Source of the DNA: Rhizobium sp. Q54
GTDB lineage: Bacteria > Pseudomonadota > Alphaproteobacteria > SHVZ01
Assembly: GCA_945871425.1 (NCBI GenBank)
Contig: CAMBVS010000003.1
Span: forward strand, 42,180-106,179
Length of the DNA: 64,000 nucleotides
Reading direction: 5' to 3'
Shown here: piece by piece, positions 35,134 to 43,016 of the stretch
Layout of the letters: the number at the start of each line of letters is the position of its first letter
How positions within the stretch are numbered: position 1 is the stretch's first letter
Made by a program: the position numbers and the translations under genes
Notes under the pieces: model-generated
Told to the model about the DNA's origin: nothing
Database searches by the model: none
The model's input: only the letters and a program-made list of their open reading frames with translations

Positions 35134-36699
35134 CTACAAGATCCCTCTCTGTGTGATCTCGACCTTCCGCCTGGCGACATAGGCGTCGACCGCGTCCTTG
35201 CGGCCCTGATCCAGCGGCGGCTCGACATAGCTTTCCAGCAGCCGCTTCCACACGGTGTTGGCACGCTGGGTGGCGGTGAGCGAGCCCGCCTCCTGCCATG
35301 ACTGGAAGTTCCGCCAGTCGGCGATCATATGGGTGTGGAAGGCATGCTCGTAGCGCGCCATCGTGTGGGTGGCGCCGAAGAAATGTCCGCCGGGCGGCAC
35401 CTCCTTCAGCGCATCGAAGGCGAGGGCCTCGTCGCTGACGTCGAGCGGTGAGAGCCAGGCCCGCATCGAGTGCAGGATCTCGGCATCGACGATGGTTTTC
35501 TCGAACGAGGCGACCAGCCCGCCTTCGAGCCAGCCGGTGCCGTGATGCATGAAGTGGCAATGCGACATGATGCAGGCCCAGACCGACATCGCCGACTCAT
35601 GAGTGGACTGCGCATCGACGCAGTTCGATGCGTTGACGTTGCTCGACCGGTAGGGCAGGCCCCAGCGCCTGGCCATCTGGCCGCCGATGATCGTCGCCCT
35701 GACGTATTCCGGCGTGCCGAAGGCCGGCGCCCCCGACTTCATGTCGACATTGGAGGTGAATCCGCCGAACATCACCGGCGTTCCCGGCCTTAAGAGCTGG
35801 ACCAGCGCGATCACCGCCAGGCCCTCGGCCGTCTGCTGTGCCAGCGCGCCGGCGATGGTGACCGGGCTCATGGCGCCGGCCAGCGTGAACGGCGTGACGA
35901 TGCAAGGCTGGCCGAACTCGGTCATCGCCATCAGGCCGGCGATCATCTCCTTGTCGACGCGGCGGGGCGAGTTGACGTTGATCACCGTGAACAGCGACGG
36001 ATTCTGCATCAGCTGCTCGTGCGAGATGTCGCGTGAGAGGCAGATGACCTCGACCGCATCCAGGATGCGCTCGCGGCCGATGCCGCGGCCGATGAAGGCA
36101 CGGTCGCTGAGATAGGTGTGGGCGCGGTAGAGGTCGAGGTGGCGGGAGTCGGCCGGGAGGTCCAGAGCCTCGGTCAGCGTGCCGCCGGAATGGTGCACGC
36201 AGGTGAGCATCTGGTTCAGCTTGATGAGATTGGTCAGATCCTCGAAGGTGCCGGGCCGGCGGCCGCGGTCGAGGTCGGAGACGTTGGGCGGACTGCCGAC
36301 CGGCCCGACATTGATGGTGTTGTCGCCGATGGTCAGCGTGCGCTCGGGATTGCGCGCATGCATCTTGAACTGCCGCGGCGCCTTGGCGATGGTCTCGCGG
36401 ATCATGCCGCGGTCGAAACGCACCAGCTTGGTCGAGCGGTCGACCTTGCAGCCGGCCTTCTCGAAGACGTCGAGGGCGGGCTCGCTCAGGAACTCGATGC
36501 CGAGCTCCTCCAGCACCCGGAGCGCCGTGTCCTCGATGCGGCGAAGCCCGTCCTCGTCGAGCAGCTCGAGCGGCGGCAGGGGGTTGCGGAGCGGTCCCCA
36601 GGGCGGCTGCGCCACGCCGGTGTTGGCTTCGGCCTTCCGCCGGGTGCGGCGCTCGCCGGCGCCGGCTCCGCGTTCCACGACCGTGCGTTCCCCGCTCAT
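35134..36699 (-). CDS. MttB-family (non-pyrrolysine) corrinoid methyltransferase, paralog 1
   Basis: A 521-residue member of the trimethylamine methyltransferase superfamily. In characterised relatives (MtgB, MtcB, MtpB, MtyB) it moves a methyl group from a quaternary amine to a Co(I) corrinoid protein. Family blocks include LRRIEDTALRVLEELGIEF, DLDRGRRPGTFEDLTNLIKL, CIVTPFTLAGAMSPVTIAGALAQ, VMFGGFTSNVDMKSGAPAFGTPEY and PPGGHFFGATHTM. The frame has no internal TAG, so unlike MttB it does not need pyrrolysine. Last gene of the corrinoid operon; the ATG overlaps the DUF1638 stop. Betaine, proline betaine or another quaternary amine are candidate substrates; the cofactor partner is encoded two genes upstream. 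Confidence 0.92.
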   Translation of the reverse strand: MSGERTVVERGAGAGERRTRRKAEANTGVAQPPWGPLRNPLPPLELLDEDGLRRIEDTALRVLEELGIEFLSEPALDVFEKAGCKVDRSTKLVRFDRGMIRETIAKAPRQFKMHARNPERTLTIGDNTINVGPVGSPPNVSDLDRGRRPGTFEDLTNLIKLNQMLTCVHHSGGTLTEALDLPADSRHLDLYRAHTYLSDRAFIGRGIGRERILDAVEVICLSRDISHEQLMQNPSLFTVINVNSPRRVDKEMIAGLMAMTEFGQPCIVTPFTLAGAMSPVTIAGALAQQTAEGLAVIALVQLLRPGTPVMFGGFTSNVDMKSGAPAFGTPEYVRATIIGGQMARRWGLPYRSSNVNASNCVDAQSTHESAMSVWACIMSHCHFMHHGTGWLEGGLVASFEKTIVDAEILHSMRAWLSPLDVSDEALAFDALKEVPPGGHFFGATHTMARYEHAFHTHMIADWRNFQSWQEAGSLTATQRANTVWKRLLESYVEPPLDQGRKDAVDAYVARRKVEITQRGIL

Positions 36700-37361
36700 C
36701 GTTCGCCCATCCTCTTCTCTTTCAATCGTCCGAGCGGCTCATCGGCGAAGGCCGCGACCGCCGGCGCAAGCTCGCCGAGACCGACGAAGCGATACTCGTA
36801 GGCGAGGCCGAGCCGCCTGGCGGCCGCTTCGGCCGCGGCCTTGAGGCGCGGCTCGTCGGTCTGCGCCAGGTAGACCACCTTCTCGTAGGGACCGAAATAC
36901 GTGTCGCGCAGCTCCGGGTGGCGGTCGAGGCCGAGCCCTTCGATCACCAGCGTCTCGAACTGGCGGACCAGAAAATCGGTCAGGAAGAAGGCGCGCATGT
37001 CCGCCTCCGATCGCCGCTCGAATTCATCCACGCCTGAGTAGAAGGCATAGCAATGCGCGCCCGGCAGCCGCTGCAGTCCTTCGTCGAAGAGGACCTTGTC
37101 GAGCTCGCCGCCGGTGCCGCAGTCGGCGTATCCGACCAGGATGTCGTCGTACTCGTCGCGCGCTTCGCGGACGGCGGCGCGAACCGCGTCCGGGATCTCC
37201 TTCGGCCGGTTGTGAAGCCCGGCTGGAAGGCAGTGGAGGGTCACGTGGTGGAGATGATTTGCCGCCAGAACCGCATTCACCTCGCGCGCCAATGCGCCAC
37301 AGGCGAGCACGAGCTGGCGGCGCGGAGGGACGGGGCGCGGCGTCACATCGTCGGCCGGCAT
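36696..37361 (-). CDS. DUF1638 protein
   Basis: A 221-residue protein of the DUF1638 family, commonly found beside MttB-type methyltransferases but without a proven function. Key conserved positions are visible in LVLACGALAREVNAVL, LHCLPAGLHNRPKEIPDAV, DDILVGYADCGTGGELDKVL and PGAHCYAFYSGVDEF. The paired cysteines and histidines suggest metal or corrinoid-ligand chemistry. The ATG at 37361 shares one base with the corrinoid-protein stop, and its own stop overlaps the mttB start, so it is locked between the two partners of a methyl transfer. A chaperone or ligand-handling role is inferred. Confidence 0.85.
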   Translation of the reverse strand: MPADDVTPRPVPPRRQLVLACGALAREVNAVLAANHLHHVTLHCLPAGLHNRPKEIPDAVRAAVREARDEYDDILVGYADCGTGGELDKVLFDEGLQRLPGAHCYAFYSGVDEFERRSEADMRAFFLTDFLVRQFETLVIEGLGLDRHPELRDTYFGPYEKVVYLAQTDEPRLKAAAEAAARRLGLAYEYRFVGLGELAPAVAAFADEPLGRLKEKRMGER

Positions 37362-38068
37362 CAACCAGCGGTGCCGGCGCGCTGGTTGTGCTTGCGCATC
37401 ATGTAGGACTTGGCGGTCTCGACCGCGACCGCGGCGTCGCGGCAATAGCTGTCGGCGCCGATCGCCTTGGCGAAGTCCTCGTTCAGCGGCGCGCCGCCGA
37501 CCAGCACCACGATGTCGTCGCGGATGCCCTTCTCCTTCAGCGCGTCGATGACGACCTTCATGTAGGGCATGGTGGTGGTGAGCAGCGCCGACATGCCGAG
37601 GATATCGGGCTGATGCTCGGCGATCGCCTCCAGGTACTTCTCGACGCCGTTGTTGATGCCGAGGTCGATGACCTCGAAGCCGGCGCCCTCCATCATCATG
37701 GTGACGAGGTTCTTACCGATGTCGTGGATGTCGCCTTTGACCGTACCGATCACCATCTTGCCGACCCTGGGCGCCCCGGTCTCCACCAGCAGAGGGCGCA
37801 GGATCGACATGCCGGCTTTCATCGCATTGGCCGACATCAAGACCTCGGGCACGAACAGGATGCCGTCGCGGAAGTCGATGCCGACGATGCGCATGCCTTC
37901 GACCAGCGCCTCGGTCAGCGTCCTGTACGGCGTCCAGCCACGCTTCAGCAGGATGTGGACGCCTTCCTCGATCTCCGCCTTGAGGCCGTCATAGAGATCG
38001 TCGTGCATCTGCTGGACGAGTTCCTCGTCGCTCAGATCCGCCAAGACGATGTCGTCGCTACCAGCCAT
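37361..38068 (-). CDS. B12-binding corrinoid protein (MtgC/MttC-like)
   Basis: A 235-residue carrier of the methyl-cobalamin intermediate. The N-terminal helical cap domain (about 10-100) includes VEGMRIVGIDFRDGILFVPEVLMSA. The Rossmann B12 domain carries the base-off signature GDIHDIGKN with the cobalt-ligand His115, followed by SALLTTT and VLVGGAPLNEDFAKAIGAD for the nucleotide tail. It accepts methyl from the MttB partner, and the methyl-THF methyltransferase at 17529-18458 would take it on. It appears to be the only corrinoid protein in the window, so both MttB paralogs probably share it. Confidence 0.93.
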   Translation of the reverse strand: MAGSDDIVLADLSDEELVQQMHDDLYDGLKAEIEEGVHILLKRGWTPYRTLTEALVEGMRIVGIDFRDGILFVPEVLMSANAMKAGMSILRPLLVETGAPRVGKMVIGTVKGDIHDIGKNLVTMMMEGAGFEVIDLGINNGVEKYLEAIAEHQPDILGMSALLTTTMPYMKVVIDALKEKGIRDDIVVLVGGAPLNEDFAKAIGADSYCRDAAVAVETAKSYMMRKHNQRAGTAG

Positions 38069-38112
38069 GATCCAGTCCTCGAACCAAACAAGATGTGTCT
38101 TAAGTCGTTGAT

Positions 38113-39363
38113 CTACAACTCTTCCCAGGGGAATCTGTCAAGTCGCTCGGCGCCCGTCGCGGTGATCAGCGCCTGGGTCTCGAGCTTGATGCATTCGCGG
38201 CCGGTCTCCTCGCCGATCAGGCTCTCGACGCAGACCACCATGTTCTCCTCGAACCGCCCTTCATAGGCGCCGGCAAAGCTCGGGTGCAGCGGCACCGACG
38301 GCCACTCGTCGGCCAGGCCGACGCCGTGGAGGGCCACCGAATAGCGCCGGGCCTGATACTTCTCCGGAATGCGCCAGGACTTCTCGTTGAACTCGCGGAA
38401 GCTCATCCCGGCGCGGAGCACACCGAGATTGTGCTCGATCTGCTCGATGGCGGCGCCGTAGAGGGTCCGCTGCTCGTTGCTCATGCGGCCGTGGCCGACG
38501 GTCCATGAGCGCGAGAGGTCGGCGCAGTAGCCGTAAGGCCCGATCAGGTCGGTGTCGAAGGCCAGGATGTCGCCCGGCTGGCAGACATAGTCCGAGCACT
38601 CCTGGAACCAGGGATTGGTCCGCGGACCGGCGGCCAGCAGCCGGGTCTCGATCCATTCACCGCCCGAGCGGATGTTCTCGTAGTGCAGCTCGGCCCAGAT
38701 CTCGTTCTCGGTCCTGCCGGCATCCGAATGCTCGTACATCCGCGCCATCCCGGCCTCGCAGACCCGGACGGTCCAGCGCATGAGGTCGAGCTCGGCGCCG
38801 TTCTTGATGCAGCGGGCGCGTTCGGTCAGCTCCTGGCCCTCGACCAGCGTGATGCCACGCTTCCGCAGCGCATCGACGCCCAGCGGCTCCAGCTTGTCGA
38901 CGGCAAGCCGCCGGTTGCCGCCGCCATGCTCGCGCAGCAGGTCGGCGATCTCGTCGGCCCATTTCTCCACCCGCTCGGCCAGGCGGTCGCCGGCGGAAAA
39001 ATAGAACCAGGACGTGGCCGGGCGCACCTCGTTGATGACCTCGATGCCCTTGGCGACATGCTCGGAGCCGCGATACTCGAAGTCGATCGCCGGGCCGTCG
39101 GCACAGATGACAGCGTAGTGGGACGGGTTGTGCGTCATCCACAGCTGCATGTTGGAGACGTCGAGGGCGTAGCGGATGTTGACCGGGTCGTAGAGCAGGA
39201 TGGCGGCGCAGTCGTGCTGCTTCAATTGGGCCCGGATACGGCCCTGGCGATAGGCCCTGGCTGCCTGGAGGGTCGCATGCGGGACCGGGCTCTTCAGCGG
39301 CTTGTCGCTGCCGTCCGGGTTCAGGAAGGCGCGCTTCCGCGGGTCCTTGAAGATTTCAGCCAT
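38113..39363 (-). CDS. M24-family DddP-like enzyme (DMSP lyase / creatinase fold)
   Basis: A 416-residue pita-bread-fold metalloenzyme. It resembles the DMSP lyase DddP far more than aminopeptidase P: NIRYALDVSNMQLWMTHNP, GGEWIETRLL, GPRTNPWFQEC, ILAFDTDLIGPYGYCADLSR and HGVGLADEWP. The six metal ligands map to Asp270, Asp272, Asp282, His346, Glu380 and Glu395. The aspartate used by DddP as catalytic base is at 352, six residues after the His, as in DddP. The ATG at 39363 is preceded by a weak GAGAG. It is second in the homocysteine methyltransferase-corrinoid-mttB operon, so C-S or C-N bond cleavage of a methylated zwitterion is inferred. Confidence 0.85.
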   Translation of the reverse strand: MAEIFKDPRKRAFLNPDGSDKPLKSPVPHATLQAARAYRQGRIRAQLKQHDCAAILLYDPVNIRYALDVSNMQLWMTHNPSHYAVICADGPAIDFEYRGSEHVAKGIEVINEVRPATSWFYFSAGDRLAERVEKWADEIADLLREHGGGNRRLAVDKLEPLGVDALRKRGITLVEGQELTERARCIKNGAELDLMRWTVRVCEAGMARMYEHSDAGRTENEIWAELHYENIRSGGEWIETRLLAAGPRTNPWFQECSDYVCQPGDILAFDTDLIGPYGYCADLSRSWTVGHGRMSNEQRTLYGAAIEQIEHNLGVLRAGMSFREFNEKSWRIPEKYQARRYSVALHGVGLADEWPSVPLHPSFAGAYEGRFEENMVVCVESLIGEETGRECIKLETQALITATGAERLDRFPWEEL

Positions 39364-39483
39364 CTCTCGCTTTCGGCCCCGGGGGGCCAGGGTCGGCTTT
39401 GGGCCAAGCCTAGTCGCGTTCCGCGCCCGGCTGGCCGCATTTGCGACCATCATCGGGCCGAGGGCGACATCGGACGCGCCGGA

Positions 39484-40494
39484 CTAGCCGGCGCGCCGCC
39501 GGCCGGTGCGGCGCCTGGCGGGTTCCGCCCCGGCGTCCGCCGGCGGGGCCGCCAGCGGACCGATGCATTCGATGATCCGGGCGACGTCCGGTCGCTCCCG
39601 AAGCTGGTGAGAATCGAGGGCTTGGCGCATGGCGAACAGATGACCCGGCGAGGTGCCGCAGCAGCCGCCGACGATGCGCGCCCCGGCATCGAGGGCGAGG
39701 CGCGTGTACTCGGCCATCACCGCCGGCGTCCCGGTGTATTCGACCTTCTCGCCGACGAAGCGCGGAATGCCGCAATTGCCCTTGGCGATGACCACGGCGT
39801 CGGGCACGGCGGCGGTGATCTGCATCACCGAGTAGATCAGGTCGGAGGCGCCGACGCCGCAATTGGCGCCGATTGCGACGGGGCCGGGCTTCAGCTCCTT
39901 CAGGAAGGTCGCGACCGCTTCCGGCGTGGCGCCCATCATGGTGCGGCCGGCGGTGTCGAAGGTCGCGGTGACGGCGTAGGGCATGCCGACCTTGATGGCG
40001 GCGCGGGCGGCGGCCCGCATCTCCTCGATCGCCGACATGGTCTCGATCCAGATGACGTCGACTCCGCCCGCCTTGAGCCCCTCGATCTGCTCGACGAAGA
40101 CCTCCATCGCCTCGTCCTCGCTCAAGGGACCGAGCGGGATCAGCAGGTCGCCGGTCGGCCCGACCGAGCCGGCGACGATGACCGGCCGGCCGGCCGCATC
40201 GGCGACGCTGCGGGCGATCTCGGCGGCCAGCCGGTTGAGCTCCCGGGTGCGGTCTTCGGCCTTGTGGAGCATCAGACGACGGCGGTTGCAGCCGAAGGTG
40301 TTCGTGAGGATGATGTCGGCCCCGGCGTCGACGAAGCTCCGGTGCAGCGCCCGGATCTTCTCCGGCTCGCTCGCATTCCAGAGCTCGGGCGCGTCCCCCG
40401 ACAAGAGGCCCATCTCGAACAGATTGGTTCCGGTCGCACCATCGGCGAGCAGGCGCCCGCGCTGGCTCAGCAGCTCTTCAAGTCGACTCGCCAT
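39484..40494 (-). CDS. Homocysteine S-methyltransferase family protein (BHMT/MetH-N type)
   Basis: A 336-residue zinc-dependent methyltransferase. The N-terminus has LLADGATGTNLFEMGL, ADIILTNTFGCNRRRL and VIVAGSVGPTGDL. The three Zn cysteines are in AIGANCGVG and VGGCCGT. It would pass a methyl group (from betaine, dimethylsulfonium compounds or methyl-cobalamin) to homocysteine, making methionine. It heads the minus-strand corrinoid operon and is divergent, by 38 bp, from the virulence-factor-domain gene. The C-terminal 25 residues are a basic Ala/Pro/Arg tail. Confidence 0.9.
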   Translation of the reverse strand: MASRLEELLSQRGRLLADGATGTNLFEMGLLSGDAPELWNASEPEKIRALHRSFVDAGADIILTNTFGCNRRRLMLHKAEDRTRELNRLAAEIARSVADAAGRPVIVAGSVGPTGDLLIPLGPLSEDEAMEVFVEQIEGLKAGGVDVIWIETMSAIEEMRAAARAAIKVGMPYAVTATFDTAGRTMMGATPEAVATFLKELKPGPVAIGANCGVGASDLIYSVMQITAAVPDAVVIAKGNCGIPRFVGEKVEYTGTPAVMAEYTRLALDAGARIVGGCCGTSPGHLFAMRQALDSHQLRERPDVARIIECIGPLAAPPADAGAEPARRRTGRRRAG

Positions 40495-40532
40495 CCAAGT
40501 CCCATCCTTCAGGCAATCCGGGAAACGTCGCT

Positions 40533-40847
40533 ATGGCGCAACGCATCGTGGTTTATTGGCGCGATATACCGGCTCAGGTCATTGTGCGCCAGGGTCGCAC
40601 CGCCGAAAAGCGCGAACTGCCGCAGCGCTTCATCCAGGCGATCGATCGCTGTGCCATGCGCGTCGGCGCCCGCGATAGCGATGCCTATCTGGCCGAATGG
40701 CGGCGCGCGGCGCCCGAGCCGTGCGGCGACGATCTCAAGGCCGAGGCCGATGCGGCTGCGGCATCTCTGGACGGCAGCTATGACGACGAGCGTCTCAAGG
40801 CCCTGGTCGGGAATGACGGCCGCGAGGCGACAGGGACGGCGGGGTAA
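40533..40847 (+). CDS. Small virulence-factor-domain protein
   Basis: A 104-residue cytoplasmic protein beginning AQRIVVYWRDIPAQVIVRQG. It resembles the small Virulence_fact Pfam family, named from genetics rather than chemistry. It has a conserved RFIQAIDRCAMRVGARDSDAYLAEWRR core and no signal peptide or TM. It lies 6 bp before the RamA-type activase. Homologs typically accompany activase genes of aerobic MttB clusters (recalled, not checked here), so a role in corrinoid activation or delivery of the methyl-transfer complex is the best inference. No reaction is known. Confidence 0.75.
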   Translation: MAQRIVVYWRDIPAQVIVRQGRTAEKRELPQRFIQAIDRCAMRVGARDSDAYLAEWRRAAPEPCGDDLKAEADAAAASLDGSYDDERLKALVGNDGREATGTAG

Positions 40848-40853
40848 GTCACC

Positions 40854-42953
40854 GTGACCGACGAGCTGCAGGATGGCGACGGCGGCGAAGCCCGGGCGGC
40901 GGCGGATGACGCCCTCGTCATCTTCACGCCCAGCGGCCGCCGCGGGCGCTTCGCCAAGGGCACGGCGGTCCTGGATGCCGCGCGCTCGCTCGGCGTCTAC
41001 ATCGAGTCCGTCTGCGGCGGCCGCGGGCTCTGCGGGCGCTGCCAGGTCGAGGTCGCCGAGGGCGCCTTCGCCAAGCACGGTATCGTCTCGCGCGCAGCGA
41101 GCCTGAGCCCGAGCACGGCGACCGAGCAGCGCTACGCCGACATCCGGTCGCTGCCGGCCACCCGACGGTTGAGCTGTGCCGCGCAGATCCTGGCCGACGT
41201 GGTGATCGACGTCCCGGCCGACGTGGCCGTCAATACCCAGGTGGTGCGAAAGCGCGCCGAGACCCGGGCGATCGTCCGCGATCTCGCCACCCATCTCCAC
41301 TACGTCGAGATCGAGCCGCCGGACATGGCGAAGCCACAGGGCGACCTCGACCGGGTGATCCAGCATCTCGGCGAAAAATGGGGTATCGCCGACGTTCTGG
41401 TCGACGTCGCCGTGCTGCCGGATGCCCAGCCGGCGCTGATCAAGGGCGGCTACAAGGCGACGGTGGCGGTGCACCAGGACGGCGGCCGGCCGCGCATCGT
41501 CGGGATCTGGCCGGGCTACCGCGAGAGGCTGTTCGGGGTCGCGGTCGATATCGGCTCGACCACCATCGCCTGCCACCTGGTCGACCTGATGTCGGGGCGG
41601 ACCGTGGCCTCGGCCGGAACCGCCAACCCGCAGATCCGCTTCGGCGAGGACCTGATGTCGCGGGTCTCCTACGTCATGATGAACCCGGAGGGCCGGGTTG
41701 CGTTGACCGACGCGGTCAGGGATGCCGTCAACACCCTGATCCTCCGGGTCGCCGGCCAGGGCAACGTCGACAAGGAGGAGATCGTCGAGGCGGTGCTCGT
41801 CGGGAACCCGATCATGCATCACCTCTATCTCGGCATCGACCCGACGCCGCTGGGCCAGGCGCCGTTCCCGCTGGCGGTCTCGCAGGCGCTCGATCTCCGG
41901 GCGCAGGGGCTCGGCCTGCCGATCCTGAAGTCCGGGCGGGCCTACATTCTTCCTTGCATCGCCGGCCATGTCGGCGCCGACGCCGCCGCGGTGACCTTGG
42001 CCGAGGCCCCGCACAAGGGACAGGAGATCACGCTCGTCATCGACGTCGGCACCAATGCCGAGATCGTGCTGGGCAGCGCCGACCGCCTGCTCGCCGCCAG
42101 CTCGCCGACCGGCCCGGCCTTCGAGGGCGCGCAGATCTCGTCGGGCCAGCGCGCCGCCCCCGGCGCCATCGAGCGCGTCCGCATCGATCCGGAGACCCTG
42201 CAGCCCCGGATCAAGGTGATCGACGTCGACACCTGGTCGGACGAGGAGGGCTTCGCCGACGGCGTCGCCCGCGTCGGCGTCACCGGCATCTGCGGTTCAG
42301 GCATCATCGAGGCGATCGCCGAGCTGTTCTTAGCCGGCGTCATCACCGCCGACGGCACCATCGACGGTTCGCTCGCGGCCCGGACACCGCGGATCGTCCC
42401 CTCCGGCCGCACCTTCGCCTATGTCCTCTGGCACGAGCCGGTCGAGATCAAGGTGACGCAGAACGACGTCCGCGCGGTCCAGCTCGCCAAGGCGGCGCTC
42501 TATGCCGGCGCGCGCCTCCTGATGGACAAGCTCGGCATCGACAAGGTCGACCGCATCAAGCTCGCCGGCGCCTTCGGCAGCCACATCGATCCCAAGCACG
42601 CGATGATCATCGGCCTGGTGCCGGACTGTCCGCTCGACAAGGTGACGGCGGTCGGCAACGCCGCCGGCACCGGCGCCCGCATGGCGCTGCTGAACCGCGG
42701 CCACCGCCGCGAGGTCGAGGCCCTGGTGCGCACCATCGAGAAGATCGAGACCGCGGTCGAGCCGCGCTTCCAGGAGCATTTCGTCAACGCCATCGGCTTC
42801 CCGAACCGGGTCGAGGCGTTCCCGCACCTGGCGGCGGCGGTGAAGCTGCCCGAGCGGAAGGAGACGGATTCGGCGGGCGGCGAGGGGAGACGGCGGCGAC
42901 GGACGCGGGATACCCCCCACCCCAACCCTCCCCCACAAGGGGGGAGGGGGTAA
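40854..42953 (+). CDS. RamA-type ASKHA corrinoid reductive activase
   Basis: A 699-residue ATP-dependent activator that reduces inactive Co(II) corrinoid to Co(I). The N-terminal plant-type [2Fe-2S] ferredoxin domain has Cys54, Cys60, Cys63 and Cys108 (CGGRGLCGRC ... LSCAA). A linker leads to the ASKHA domain (VAVDIGSTTIACHLVDL, AGHVGADAAAV, IDVGTNAEIVLG, TGICGSGIIEAIAEL, AGAFGSHIDPKHAM). The methanogen RamA C-terminal 4Fe-4S module is absent. GTG start. The last residues (PHPNPPPQGGRG) are encoded by an intergenic repeat that has run into the gene. Pairs with the corrinoid protein of the opposite operon. Confidence 0.92.
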   Translation: MTDELQDGDGGEARAAADDALVIFTPSGRRGRFAKGTAVLDAARSLGVYIESVCGGRGLCGRCQVEVAEGAFAKHGIVSRAASLSPSTATEQRYADIRSLPATRRLSCAAQILADVVIDVPADVAVNTQVVRKRAETRAIVRDLATHLHYVEIEPPDMAKPQGDLDRVIQHLGEKWGIADVLVDVAVLPDAQPALIKGGYKATVAVHQDGGRPRIVGIWPGYRERLFGVAVDIGSTTIACHLVDLMSGRTVASAGTANPQIRFGEDLMSRVSYVMMNPEGRVALTDAVRDAVNTLILRVAGQGNVDKEEIVEAVLVGNPIMHHLYLGIDPTPLGQAPFPLAVSQALDLRAQGLGLPILKSGRAYILPCIAGHVGADAAAVTLAEAPHKGQEITLVIDVGTNAEIVLGSADRLLAASSPTGPAFEGAQISSGQRAAPGAIERVRIDPETLQPRIKVIDVDTWSDEEGFADGVARVGVTGICGSGIIEAIAELFLAGVITADGTIDGSLAARTPRIVPSGRTFAYVLWHEPVEIKVTQNDVRAVQLAKAALYAGARLLMDKLGIDKVDRIKLAGAFGSHIDPKHAMIIGLVPDCPLDKVTAVGNAAGTGARMALLNRGHRREVEALVRTIEKIETAVEPRFQEHFVNAIGFPNRVEAFPHLAAAVKLPERKETDSAGGEGRRRRRTRDTPHPNPPPQGGRG
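42915..42948 (+). repeat. Palindromic GC-rich repeat, copy 1 (overlaps 3' end of activase gene)
   Basis: CCCCACCCCAACCCTCCCCCAC is followed by AA and GGGGGGAGGG, forming an internal hairpin. It supplies the last codons of the activase ORF. It is inverted relative to copy 2, so the two can also pair over a 22-bp perfect arm. Confidence 0.8.
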
Positions 42954-42971
42954 GACGGCAGCTATCGTGCG

Positions 42972-43006
42972 CCCTCCCCCCCTGGTGGGGGAGGGTTGGG
43001 GTGGGG
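42972..43006 (-). repeat. Palindromic GC-rich repeat, copy 2 (inverted)
   Basis: Reverse complement of copy 1 with one extra C and a CA change in the loop; the outer 22 bp (42985-43006) are perfect. It lies between the convergent activase and mandelate-racemase-type genes and could work as a bidirectional terminator. A diverged third copy is at 35096-35128. Confidence 0.8.
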
Positions 43007-43016
43007 AGCTCTTCGC

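Noticed and set aside
40495..40532. Cobalamin riboswitch upstream of the corrinoid genes
   Set aside because: The divergent gap is only 38 bp and lacks room for the B12-box fold; none of the other leaders in the region shows a B12-box-like segment.
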